This document shows, in pieces, positions 22,501 to 33,399 of a stretch of 64,000 bases of DNA. The position numbers were made by a program, and so were the translations under genes. Position 1 is the stretch's first letter. Each line of letters starts with the position of its first letter. The notes under the pieces were generated by a model. That model did no database searches and was not told where the DNA came from. It saw only the letters and a program-made list of their open reading frames with translations. This DNA comes from Maylandia zebra (lineage: Eukaryota > Chordata > Actinopteri > Cichliformes > Cichlidae): NCBI RefSeq assembly GCF_041146795.1, contig NC_135185.1, positions 12,063,529-12,127,528 of the forward strand, in the 5' to 3' direction.

Positions 22501-25500
22501 TGGAATTGAATCGTGTAATGTGAAAAGGGGACTTTCATTTGCTAAACAATGGCAGTGATCTAATCCAAGCTTTTCAGAAATTGAATTCAGAGAGGGAGAG
22601 GACAGTGGCAGTACAATGGGAGCCAGCAGGCAGATCAAACAGAGCCGTCTCACTGGGCGTCACACAGAGGACAACAGCAGCCAGCCTGTCCGCAGCAGCA
22701 ACGAGCTGCTGCACTGACTGAACCCTGCACAACAAAGTGCCCTATTGAGGACCTGCAGATCTGACATTAACAAATATATATTTGTAAAGTTAAAAATCAT
22801 TTGAATCTTATGTTCATTCAGCACCCTTTTGCAAATCGGTGGTATTTATGTGTGATTTGTATATCTTTTGCATTACTTGGTATAGCAGACGCCTCTGTGC
22901 AGGTGGAAAAAGGCTGAAAAGGACGAAAGAAGCAAAGCTGAAGGGAATGAGCAGCGAGTGACGTCACACGAGGCAGACAACAAAAAATAAATGACATTCA
23001 GCTTATTCAGAGGCTCTGCTACAGTCATCCACTGAATGAATGAGTGAATTCCAGAGTGCCAGGGTTTCAATGACCTCCATGTATGTCCTTGTTAATAGAA
23101 TAGCTTGGCAGGGTTGGTCACCACAGAGCGCACGAGCTGGATGATGGAGGTTGTTGTGTGTCTGCTTTTGTGAATATTGAAGAGGAAGAACAAAGAAAAT
23201 GCCATTTTTCTCAATGCATGTTTTTAAAAATGACAATTAAGAAAAGAAAGGAAGCAGGATTTCTTTATGACACCGTGTAAAACTCTTAATCAGATGAAAC
23301 GCTTACTCTGCCTTCTGATGTGGAGTCCAGATGATATTTGTGCCCATGTGGTGTAAAACTAATAAAACAGCCTGCTGTGTGTGTTTGTGCGCAGATTAAT
23401 TTGCTGCATCATTCCCTAGTTTTACAGTACTTAAGCTGAGCTGCTATTGATTTGTTTGTTTGAAACAGATTAAATTTAATATCCAAATAGCGTCTTTACC
23501 GCGCTCCTTCCCATCGCTAAACGATGAGTGTGCGTCATTCATTTGGAGCGCACACCACTTCCATTGATCTCGTTCCCCCCACAACTCGGCCTTGTTTTTG
23601 TGCAGTCTGGCTAAGAAGGAAGCACAAGGCTATCTGAGCCTTAATCACTCTACAAGTTTCCTGTTGCTCTTAGGCTGTGGTTCTCCAAATGGAAGGGGGA
23701 AGTGTGCAGACGCCTTCAAAGGCATGTGAGTTTGTTCGTCAGTCTTTGCCTCCTGCTCGAGTCTGAAAGAGTCATTGTGTGAAACGGGCCCCTGTGGGTG
23801 AGCGCAGCAAAGCGCCCAGGTTGTGCAGTACAGCTGAAAAGGTTATCAGGACCTGTTTGTGTTTTGGACTAAACAGTAAGCAAAGTGCTGTCGGCCATGG
23901 GAACCAGTCATAGGTGCTTTTAGATCTTTGTCTGCTAGATTGGGTTGTATGCCAGTGGTAATTAAATGTGAGATGCTTCCACCCATCTTTTGTGTACTCA
24001 GTTCTCAGGACTGGTACCTGGAATATGTTTCTGGTGGTTAATCCTGCTCCTCTGTCTGTGTGTTTGTTGAAGGCAGGAAGTGATGGCGAGAGCATTGGGA
24101 ACTGCCCCTTCTCCCAGAGACTCTTCATGATTCTGTGGCTGAAAGGAGTCGTCTTCAACGTCACTACTGTGGATCTAAAGAGGTGAGCGCTGTTCTCTTT
24201 CCTCTATAATCATCTGTTCCATCACTTTTCCTTCTTTGTTAGCCTACTGGAGCGTTCCTGGGCGTTTCCCAGTGTACTGCTTTGATCCAGCCCCACCTCT
24301 GACACACTCGCTGCTTCCCCACTGCTTATTTGGTTTTCCCATGACCCCTTCCCAGGCCAGGGAAAATTGGGGGAAACTAAACATTCAGACTCTGGAGAGG
24401 TTATTTTAAGATTCTTGACTCTGCTCACTTCCTGCCTAGAATTTGTTGGGCAACTGTCTTTTTTTTAAAAAACCACTGGGATCAGTGATCCTCTGCAATT
24501 TTGTTTTTCCTTGCCAGCTGCAAGCCAACACACTTTCACATGTGGATTCCAGTACTAGGAGCTCCAAACAGACTACGTTTCCGTCTGTATGATTCATCTA
24601 AATACTCCCTAAATGTTTATCCACTTGTTAGGCCTGATTATTTTGAGCTGTATCCACCAGTCAGATGGACGCCTGGTTTCTGCAGTCTCTCTTTGTGTCT
24701 TTAGATTTTTAAGATTACCGACCCTGGTTTCCACAGTGTCGTTTATTCTTTGCAGCAACAGCAGAGATGCATTTGATAAAAGTGTTTCCTTTGTTTTGTT
24801 TTTTTTGTTTGTTTTTTTTTAGACCGCTCACAGGAGGAAAGTGAGAGCCATTTGACTAGTGGCTTAATTTTCACACATGCCTTGACGTTCAGGATGAGTG
24901 CATGGGTTTGGGTATTTTGCATATATTTTCCTCCCGGGTAGAAAGTCTCTGTGTGAGGCAGCGAATAACCTCCACTGCTTTTGCTGTAGCTGGCGAAAGG
25001 CCATATTTGCTGCAGAAGCAAAAAACAAAATTTTATTGTTTCTTTTTGTTTCTGTTGGGTAGGTAGCAGCCAGTTAATCAAATGCATTTGAGTAACTGAT
25101 CATCAGGAAGTGTGAGCACTGCTATAAAAGCTGAATTCTGTCAGTTTGCTGTCAAGAAGGAACAACATCAGTAATTTCAGAGAAGCAACTGCTGCTGCTC
25201 ATCAGTCTGTGAAAGAATGTGCCCATCATTCTGCAGTGAGAGAGATTATTCACAAGTCGCAAACATTCAACACAGCTGTGAATCCTCACAGCAGTGGGTG
25301 TCCCAGCATACTGACCCCGTCAGACCGTGCAGTGCTGAGTGGAAAAGTGCAAGAACTGCAGGGAAACTGCAAAAAAAAAATCCCACGAGCTGCAGCTTGG
25401 ACTTCCTGACTTGGTGTCAGTCTGCATGTGTTCAAAGTTAGGAAAAACTGCAAAGTGTGGCCTCTTTGGAAGGGTTGTTGGGAGTAGGGCAGGGCAATTT

Positions 25501-28500
25501 GGCCAAAAATATTTATCACGATATATATTTGAAAATTTGCAATAACGATTTAGCTGAAGCAAAACAAAATACTTTACAACTTTGGTGGGTTTTTTGCACT
25601 AACAATGTATTTTCACTTAAACAAGCAGCTGTTTTTCATGTGCATTACAGTTATATACAAATGTAACAGTGCAAATTCCTCGCTGACAGTTTAACCAAAA
25701 GGCATTTCCCTGGAAACTGGCCGACATATCCTAGAATAACCATGTTTAATATCCACAACACTTAAAAAGAGGTTATACACACACAATACGGTAATATTAT
25801 GTTGAAGCACAGTACGTATCACTCCGCCAGGCTCCTGCCTACGGTAGCCGTAATGCTCCGACAATCCATCAAGCGGTGCGGCTTCGTAGCTTAGCAAAGT
25901 CGTACTAAAACATTTTTGAGCGCCGTGTACATAAAAACGGTTCGGTAATAACGTCGGCCCGCTAGCACGCTCTACCAAATATAGGGCTTTGTTGTGTATC
26001 TTACGGACGAAAGCTAAACCAGTTCCACACCACTGAAGTTGCAGCATTTTTACAAACCAATTCTGGTTCTTCTATTTCATTTAACGATCCGCTTTCGCTC
26101 TTCTCATTCTCCGTCGCCGCCATGCTTTTTCCACCGTGTGCGTATGAAAACGAAGGCGTGCGTGTTTTACCCATATTCTATCGCGATATTTCATTTTCTT
26201 ATCGTTGCCTTACATTATACCGATATTACCGTGAACCGTATGATATGCCCAGCCCTAGTTGGGAGAAAGCCTCCTCTCTCGGTTTGGGTTTGCGAAGCTG
26301 CATCTGAACAAAGCAGAAGACTGATTCTGTAAGTTACTGAATGGTGGGGTGTACTTGGTCTCACACACTTGCTGCGGTTCGTCTGGTTTTTGTTGAATAG
26401 GTAACAACACACCATGACGTGCCATGTGTGGGTTTTTTTGGGGGGGGGTTTTCTCATTTTAAAACCTGCAAAGAACCTGATTGTTTTATTTATTTTAACT
26501 GAAAGTGGGACTAGTTGTACTACAGATTCTGGTGTAATTTTGGGTCAACAGTAGAATGGCAACCAAGTCAAATATGGTGTTTTATTTCTTCTTGTCGTCT
26601 TTCAAGGCTCTCCTGTTTTTCTGTGATTCGAGGCAGTTTCTTCCTCGCTCCTTGGTGATAATCGGTGGGCATGTCACTTCCCCCTGACATGCCAAAGAGT
26701 TGAAGTAATTTCCCCTTTTTTCTGCCCTTAAATGGTTTGTCCCAAAGCTCGCCATCATTATGGGCATGGACTCAAAAAACCTGCACTGTTGGATGAATGA
26801 TGTTGATGGTATTATTAATATCAGTCACTGTTTAGACTGTCCCCACAAACCCATCAGAGTCACTGCTGTTTGGTTGTTTTTATACTGAAGACTCATTCAG
26901 CACATGCTCATTGCTGTTTGTGTGTCAGCCTCATCTGCCTGCCAGAGACATCTGGCACCAAATGTGCTGGTTTGAAGGCCACAGAGGAAAAAAGAGGACA
27001 CAAACAGACTCGCAGCACAGCGGCTCCAGCTGGAGGAGGAGGGGGGGTTGTAGAGGTCTGAAAAAACACGCAGCAGAAACGCAGCCCTTTAAATATTTGA
27101 ACTTAAAGTAATTACACAGTATATTATACACACAGTATTAAGTTAAATCTCTGGTTCCTTTTGTGGGGATAAAAGCAGATTTTACATGTTAGAAACGAGC
27201 TCCTGGATTGGTTCTGCCTTCATCTGCCCACTGACATTTCTCCACTCCGTGTCCCAGGAAGCCCGCAGACCTCCAGAACCTGGCCCCCGGCACGCACCCG
27301 CCCTTCATCACCTTCAACAGCGAGGTCAAAACTGACGTCAACAAGATCGAGGAGTTTCTCGAGGATGTTCTCTCCCCGCCCAAGTGAGTGCTTTCTGTTT
27401 CAAACTCCTGCGATGACTGCTTGCCACACCTAGACACCAAACACCCCCCACTTATGATTAACTGCACCGTGAGCAGTTAATTACAGAGCCTTTTGTTGAT
27501 TGTAAATGACGATTAAATAAAGTTTTGCAGTATTTATTTTATTGTCAACACATTTTATGAGCCTTCCACTTATAGTGTTGGTGTCTGTCAGTAGTAAATG
27601 GAGCTTTTATTGAGCTGTTCTTTGCTCATTTTTATTTTCTAATGATGTCTGCACAGAGAAAACGTAAAATAACTGCAGCACACGTGGCTTCATATGTGTT
27701 TATTTTGCAGGTACATCAAGCTTGGTGCAAGACATCCAGAGTCAAACACCGCTGGCATGGACATCTTTGCCAAGTTTTCTGCATACATCAAGAACTCCAA
27801 ACCAGATGGGAACGAGGGTAAGTCTTTACACGCATGCACGCGGGAAGGTGCAGGACTTCAGTGTGTAGTGTGCTTTACTGGTTGCTAGGTGACACTGGTA
27901 GCCCTGCCTGGATTGGTGGATTAAAGTCTGACTCGGGAACACACGGCGCTTTTGTTCTGCTGCCTCCTCCTGTCCTTTCGCTCCCAGTCTCACCTGGAAC
28001 TTTCTAGAAAAGTGCACAGCCATGATCCAGAGAGCGAACTGGTGCTCATAACCTCACCCTCGTTCCAGATTTATGTAGCCCACAGTCTCTAAACGATTAT
28101 CAGAAATTTAATATTTTATTGGAATAATGTGAAGAAAAAGTAGTCCTTTGTCTTTGAAATCCCGTTGTGTCCTTCTTTGGGGGGAAATGTGGGAGTATGA
28201 TGTTTTGGAATGTAAAAAAACAGACTTATCATATCATGTTTTAGTTGGCTGATCTCCACTCTGAGAAAATATCAAACCACAGTGAGCTGGATGTGAAAGC
28301 CAAGGCTATGTCAACAGAGTTAGAGAGTGAATGTCATGGTTCAGTGATAAGTTACGGGTTAGATCTACTGTCAAACCACTACACCTAGTATGTGTTCATG
28401 ACATACTTTCTATTTGTGGAATGAATTGTTTAGTATCTGTAGATGGGTGGAATATGAGGACAAACTATCACCTGTGCATTCCTTTTCAGACGGCATTTGA

Positions 28501-29581
28501 AGCGCTCTCATATTTATAAAGTGCTCTCTGTGTGCGTCTCTTGATGAAATGCTGCCACCGTGTGGTTGCTCTGCAGTAACAGTCTCCTTCTTTGCAGCTC
28601 TAGAGCGCGGGCTGCTAAAGACCCTGCAGAAGCTGGACGAGTATCTTCGCTCGCCGCTGCCCGATGAGATCGATCACAACAGCATAGAAGACGTCAAAGT
28701 TTCTAACCGCAAGTTCTTGGATGGGGACGAAATGACCCTGGCTGACTGTAACCTGCTGCCCAAACTGCATATAGTTAAGGTGAGTCATGAAACACACCTG
28801 CAGGCGTTGTCATTTAACCACCAAATCAGATGTTTGTTTGTTTTTTAAGAAGAGAGCATACAAGCTGTACTTGAGGAAACGCTCGCCTCATGCTGCACCT
28901 GCAAGGGAGGGACTGGCTTCAATTACTGGAATAAATGAAAATGGTTCTCGTGTAATTCTCAGGCTAATAATCTGAATAAAGGAGAACACCTGCCTGCATG
29001 CTCGGGCTGGTCGGATAGAAACGGCTCGTTGTTCAGAGCTGAAGCTTTTCAGTCACCAGCAATGAGGCTGCTGTTCATGCTTCTGGAAATAAACTTAAAG
29101 GTCCTAATTTATCTCTACAGGGCAGTTAATTTTCTTAGTTTGTGATCATTTTAGAAATTAATTTTCAAGAAAATACTAAGAGCATTTTCCCGCAGGTTAT
29201 ATATTAAAATGCTTTAGCAAATATTGGCGCATCATCAGAAGTTGTGCCGTTGCCACTCTATACTTTTTACTTTTCACTGCTCTGCTTCAAAAATTACCCA
29301 GCTACCCCGGCTCCCTTGGTAAATCTTAACAGTTAACCTTTAACGTGTCATATTTGTGGAGTTTTTGGAACTTGTGCATCAACAGTGTGATTGAACAACT
29401 CGCGTCATTCTTTCAGGTGGTGACTAAGAAGTACAGAGGCTTCGAAATCCCCAAAGAGATGACGGGCATCTGGAAGTACCTGAACAACGCCTACACGCGC
29501 GAAGAGTTCACCAACACCTGCCCCAGCGACAACGAGATCGAGATCGCCTACGCAGACGTAGCCAAGAGGCTGGTCAAATGA
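13501..29581 (+). CDS. clic4: Chloride intracellular channel protein 4 (CLIC4), complete
   Basis: CLIC4 is a GST-fold protein that is soluble or membrane-inserted, acts as a glutaredoxin-like oxidoreductase and chloride channel, and moves between cytosol, membranes and nucleus. Exons: 13501-13569, 24073-24182, 27258-27383, 27711-27817, 28598-28779, 29417-29581 (TGA). They total 759 nt, 252 residues; human CLIC4 has 253. Visible landmarks: N-terminal [28 protein letters not shown] with the active-site Cys at residue 34; the putative membrane segment [18 protein letters not shown] just after; [56 protein letters not shown] (198-205), aligned with the nuclear-localisation stretch KVVAKKYR of mammalian CLIC4; C-terminal [12 protein letters not shown]. 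The family's LCPPK motif reads LSPPK here, so that Cys is absent. Assignment to CLIC4 over other CLICs rests on N-terminal sequence and synteny. Confidence 0.97.
13570..24072 (+). other. clic4: clic4 intron 1 (10.5 kb)
   Basis: Long first intron without recognisable coding exons. It has a possible old SINE-like piece near 14170-14290 and T/G homopolymers at about 18750-18790. Several GC-balanced stretches could be conserved enhancers, which single-sequence reading cannot show. Confidence 0.85.
24073..24182 (+). CDS. clic4: clic4 exon 2: redox motif and membrane segment
   Basis: It starts [20 protein letters not shown] and holds the glutaredoxin-like CPFS motif and most of the putative transmembrane helix. 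It ends in phase 2 at AG before GTGAGC. The acceptor TTGTTGAAG is unusual in lacking a pyrimidine at -3, but the frame and conservation fix it. Confidence 0.95.
25055..26520 (+). mobile_element. Decayed Tc1-like element, split by a hAT insertion
   Basis: Plus-strand translation near 25150-25340 gives [28 protein letters not shown] and [15 protein letters not shown], matching the helix-turn-helix part of teleost Tc1 transposases with frameshifts. The target text GGAAGGGTTGTTGGGAG resumes after the hAT element as GTTGGGAGAAAGCCTC, and the 3' part continues to about 26520. A large internal part of the transposase is missing. Confidence 0.75.
25485..26257. mobile_element. Non-autonomous hAT element (773 bp)
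   Basis: It starts TAGGGCAGGGC and ends GCCCAGCCCTA, imperfect terminal repeats, flanked by a perfect 8-bp duplication GTTGGGAG (25477-25484 and 26258-26265). Subterminal CGATAT/ATATCG motifs are present at both ends. The 118-codon minus ORF inside (25691-26047) shows no transposase motif. Confidence 0.88.
27258..27383 (+). CDS. clic4: clic4 exon 3
   Basis: It encodes [20 protein letters not shown], then [20 protein letters not shown] and PPK. This is the end of the thioredoxin-like domain. Confidence 0.95.
27384..27710 (+). other. clic4: clic4 intron 3 (327 bp)
   Basis: GTGAGT donor, TTTTGCAG acceptor, AT-rich. Nothing else seen. Confidence 0.85.
27711..27817 (+). CDS. clic4: clic4 exon 4
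   Basis: It encodes [20 protein letters not shown], then [15 protein letters not shown]: the interdomain linker and first helix of the all-helical domain. Phase 2 in, phase 1 out. Confidence 0.95.
27818..28597 (+). other. clic4: clic4 intron 4 (780 bp)
   Basis: GTAAGT donor, TTTGCAG acceptor. No repeat or exon recognised. Confidence 0.85.
28598..28779 (+). CDS. clic4: clic4 exon 5
   Basis: It encodes [20 protein letters not shown], the acidic foot loop ([19 protein letters not shown]) and [20 protein letters not shown]. It ends in phase 0. Confidence 0.95.
28780..29416 (+). other. clic4: clic4 intron 5 (637 bp)
   Basis: GTGAGT donor, TTTCAG acceptor. No repeat or exon recognised. Confidence 0.85.
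29417..29581 (+). CDS. clic4: clic4 exon 6 (terminal)
   Basis: It encodes [20 protein letters not shown] to the C-terminus AKRLVK and TGA. The acceptor TTTCAG is followed directly by GTG, so the true AG-G boundary is fixed by frame and by the family sequence. Confidence 0.95.
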   Translation: MVTKKYRGFEIPKEMTGIWKYLNNAYTREEFTNTCPSDNEIEIAYADVAKRLVK

Positions 29582-30226
29582 GCTCCTCCGTCGCGACCGC
29601 CTCCTTCCATCCCCTCACCACCTCTCTATACTCCCCTGCACCTCCCCATCCTCGGCACCGGGACTGACGTGCTCATTCACCATAAAGGAAAAAACAACAA
29701 CTTTGGACTTCTTTTCCTTCTCTCCTCATCTAGAGTGAACTCCATGCATGAACCCTTGGTCATTCATTTCTTTTTTTTCTTCCGGTCATTATGAAGGTCT
29801 GTTTAGTTGAATCACCCTCGCTCATGTTTGTCCCCTTTAATTGCTTTTTGTTTTTCATTTGCCAATGAATGTTGTGAGGCGACGGAGAAGCAGCCAGGCG
29901 TGCACGTCAGTGCTTGTCGATGCTGGGAGTCGAGCGCGCTCCCTGATAAGTGACCTTCAAGCTGACCTTTCCTCCGTATGCAGGGGGAAAGGCCACACGC
30001 TGGTATTTCACTGTCGTCTGTTTAAATTTCACTGTCGTCCATTTCTTGGATTTCTGAAGACTAAGAAGCTTTTTTTTTCTTTCCCCTCATCTTTGTTCAT
30101 GTAAACAGTGTTGACGCTTCAGTGTTTTTTGGCTCAAGTATTTGACAGGTTAAAATAGAAGCTAATCCAAACCTAAGTGGTCGACATATCAACTGAGATG
30201 CTTTATTTTAATGTTGAGCTGTTTAA

Positions 30227-30232
30227 AATAAA
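30227..30232 (+). terminator. clic4: Possible proximal clic4 poly(A) signal AATAAA
   Basis: A canonical hexamer 645 bp after the stop. Use is unproven. Confidence 0.4.
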
Positions 30233-31163
30233 TGAGAATATTTGTAACTGCAGGTAAATCTACCTGGCAACCATGCTCTGATTTCCTCACTGCCCTAAGT
30301 GGGCACAAGTCTTGTAGCTCGGTAGAACTGTAGGAAATTTCCCGTACTGCTTGCAGAAGTAACAGCAGGAAAAATGCAGCCTGAGGTCTAAGAAATATTC
30401 ACCTGTATGTAGCTTATTATTGCCTTTGAAAGCGGCTGTTTTAATCAGTAGAGTTTCTTCTCATATCGAACACATTGTGCTTACTGTAGCCATAGTTTGG
30501 ATTATATGTTATGAACCAAAAATGGGGGGGGGGGCACATTATTCTGGTCTCACTGTGGATGACAAATGAAGAAACCACACACGCTCAGTCTCCTGCTTCA
30601 TAACACACAGGTTGAAGGACACTAATGTTGGGTTGAGCACTGCGAAAAGCAACTCTAAAGATATTTATGACTAAAAAAGAAGAATAGAGGAGAGTAGCAA
30701 TGAAGGAACAGCTGTGCAGATTTCTGTCATCAGTCAGTATGTAGATCGATCTCCGAGGTAGTGAATGTAGTAGCTCCAAAAAGTGCTTTAGTGTGGATAA
30801 AGCAAAACCTGTTTTTGTTTTCTCCCATTTGCCATGTTTTTTTTTTGTTTTTTTTTTTTTGTTGTTTTTTTCCTTTCGTGAATTTGTTATAAAACAAATC
30901 TGATGGGAAGGGAATTGTAAATATTTGTTTTCATTGCTCAGATTGTAAATTTAAAGCATTTCATCTGAACCTTTGAGGAAACGTGGGCCTTTTTCTTGCC
31001 TGCTTGGATTTGAACACTAGAGAACGCATCTCCTCTTTGCCTTACTCGTTTCTCTCTGCAGATGTTTCGCAGGAAGGATTTTTGTTTTACGATATCATTT
31101 CATGACAACGCGAGTGTGGCGTTGTACCAAGAAAATATCCAAGCTATGTCATTGTTTTTGGGG

Positions 31164-31207
31164 TTTTTTTTTTTTTTTTTGGTTTTTTTTTTTTTTTTTT
31201 TTCTTTT
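31164..31207 (+). repeat. Poly(T) tracts at the clic4 3' end
   Basis: Seventeen T, GG, then about twenty T. Exact lengths may be unreliable in any assembly. Confidence 0.9.
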
Positions 31208-31227
31208 TAACAATATTGACTGAATTA

Positions 31228-31233
31228 AATAAA
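31228..31233 (+). terminator. clic4: Putative distal clic4 poly(A) signal AATAAA
   Basis: Hexamer at the end of an AT-rich UTR-like stretch, followed within about 20 bp by a GT-rich sequence (GGGGCTTGTGTGTTTG), a typical downstream element. Confidence 0.7.
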
Positions 31234-31958
31234 CTTCTTATTGGCACTCGGGGCTTGTGTGTTTGTTTAAACCATCAGTGTTTCAGTTACATTTCACAGC
31301 CCAAAGCAACATCTGATACCAAATGAAACTAGCTAAATTCACTTAAACGTTATATTGTAAGATAAAGACAGTCTGAATCCATCAGTGTGAAGATCTGCTA
31401 TGGTGATAAAAGTGGAGAGGGAGAGCCCTCTTCTAACAGGAAGATGAATTTGAAAAGCATAGTTAAAGCCCTAACATCACTCTAGATGTGCTGGAATGAA
31501 AAAGAGGACAAGATGTGTGTGAAAAACCTGACAGGGACTAGAAAGAGAGCAGATTTCTCCTGTTTTGGCTTCCCTTCATTGGCTCCCTGTTAAATCCAGA
31601 ATTCAAAATGCTGCTCCTCACATACAAGCTCTTAAATAATCAGGCCCCATCTTATCTTAATGACCTTGTAGTACCATATCACCCTATTAGAGCACTTTGC
31701 TCTCACACTGCAGGCCTACTTGTTGTTCCTAGAGTATTTAAAAGTAGAATGGGAGGCAGAGCCTTCAGTTTTCAGGCCCCTCTTCTGTGGAACCAGCTTC
31801 CAGTTTGGATTCAGGAGACAGACACTATCTCTACTTTCAAGATTAGGCTTCAAACTTTCCTTTTTGCTAAAGCATATCCTCCTTTAGTTATGCTGTAATA
31901 GGTGCAGGCTGCTGGGGGATTCCCATGATGCATTTAGTATTTCTTCACTGTGTGTTAA

Positions 31959-33096
31959 TTGACCCTGTGCACGAGAAAATGCTAACTTCCTGGTTTGAGA
32001 CCGGATGTGGGGTTGTACATTTCCAGTAGCTTTACTTTGCAGTCAATCGCTACTGCGACGATATCCTCCAAAATCATGTCCAAAACTTGAAAACGGAAAG
32101 ATCGCGTTAAGTTACAAAGAGCAGAAGGTGGGAACACTCACCACTGCTGTGTCATAAAAAATCTAATGATCAATTTTGACGTTTAAAGCGTTTAGATCGA
32201 TCAGTTGTTTACATCACTCAACACAAGCAGAACTGCATCACTGCAGCAGAAGACACATGTCCACATTCAGAAGCACATCTCTGTATAGTGACTGGTCTCA
32301 TGATCTAAACAGGCAAATGTTCAGCATTCAAACTACAGGTGAAGAATAGTCAAACCAGATGTTTCCCCCGTTATGTCGAGATCAGCTAGTCAAGTACACA
32401 CCTACACAGCATGTTAACAAACCGTGAAAAAAGCCACACAAAAAATGAATGATTGCTGGTAAGGGTTTCTATACATTAGTATGTACGAAGGGTATGTTGT
32501 GGCTTACCTTAAAAATTACAGCGGTCCCTCGCTAATAACGCGGTTCACCTTTCACCTCGCTGTTTTGCAGATTTTTTAGTGCAAGTTTGCATGCTTATTT
32601 TTTTTTTACATCACATTGTGTCCTGCGTCCCGATTGCTGCAGACGATCTCCTCCGTGACGTCTCTCCTGTACAGTACAGAATCGCTGCATCGATCGCTGC
32701 AGTGTGACTGAAGTGCAGTACTGTATGTCCACGATGTCCACGAAACGTTTTGCACCGTCAAAAAATAAAATTGGCTACTTGATTTCACCTATCACTGGTT
32801 ATTTTTAGAACATAACACCCGGGATAAACGAGGGACAGCTGAGAAATATAACATTTGAATCCCTTTTCTTTTTTGCCCTGAGGTGCAGGGAAAAAATATC
32901 GACAAGTCGAACATCATTTACAGATATATTGGGTAAATGCCCGAGACATCTATAGAAATGTAAATCGCCGCTTGATTCATTCATTTGCTTAACTTGTTTT
33001 GGACCATAAACCAGGCACGAATAGGACACCGGAAACAAAGCTCCCCACAGGAGTTTCCGCACCGGAAGTAGCATATGCTAACGTGCACACAGTCAA
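31959..33096. mobile_element. Unclassified DNA transposon inserted in the LINE
   Basis: It starts TTGACCCTGTGCACG and ends CGTGCACACAGTCAA, imperfect terminal repeats (13 of 15). Similarity continues inward (ATGCTAACTTCC against ATGCTACTTCC). It is inserted between TGTGTTAA and TAGACCTC, which are contiguous in the LINE as I remember it. The target duplication is ambiguous and no transposase is recognisable. It is itself interrupted at 32519-32841. Confidence 0.65.
32519..32841. mobile_element. Tigger/pogo-like MITE nested in the previous element
   Basis: The left end CAGCGGTCCCTCGCTAATAA and the right end (in reverse) CAGCTGTCCCTCGTTTATCC are imperfect inverted repeats of the CAGTGGTCCCTCG type found in pogo/Tigger elements. 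TA precedes the left end (32517-32518). The TA on the right is mutated. Confidence 0.75.
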
Positions 33097-33399
33097 TAGA
33101 CCTCTCTGCATTGAATCATACTTATTATTAATCTCTGTCTCTCTTCCACAGCATGTCTTTTATCCTGTCTTCCTTCTCTCACCCCAACCAATCACAGCAG
33201 ATGGCCCCCTCCCTGAGCCTGGTTCTCTTCCTGTTAAAAGGGAGTTTTTCCTTCCCACTGTCGTCAAAGTGCTTGCTCATAGGGAGTCATATGATTGTTG
33301 GGTTTTTCTCTGTATGTATTATTGTAGGGTCTACCATACAATATAAAGCGCCTTGAGGCGACTGTTGTTGTGATTTGGCGCTATAAAATAAAATAAAAT

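Larger units (their letters stand above)
24183..27257 (+). other. clic4: clic4 intron 2 (3.1 kb)
   Basis: Nearly half of it is a Tc1-like fossil with a hAT element inserted (25055-26520). The flanks hold nothing I recognise. Confidence 0.85.
29582..31255 (+). other. clic4: clic4 3' UTR (end inferred)
   Basis: It runs from the stop codon to just past AATAAA at 31228-31233. An internal AATAAA at 30227-30232 could give a shorter form of about 0.65 kb. Long T tracts occur at 30837-30867 and 31164-31207, the second ending about 20 bp before the distal poly(A) signal. Confidence 0.7.
31524..33399 (+). mobile_element. 3' end of an L2-type LINE, interrupted by DNA transposons
   Basis: Plus ORF 31608-31898 encodes MLLLTYKLLNNQAPSYLNDL, then RVFKSRMGGRAFSFQAPLLW and NQLPVWIQ, the conserved C-terminal end of L2-clade reverse-transcriptase proteins. 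The 3' UTR resumes at 33097 and ends with AAAGCGCCTTGAGGCGAC and a short (ATAAA)n tail. Between the two lies a 1138-bp foreign insert (31959-33096). The element is a 5'-truncated copy. The family assignment is from recall. Confidence 0.8.

Noticed and set aside
25691..26047. 118-codon minus ORF
   Set aside because: It lies inside a non-autonomous hAT element and has no transposase motif.
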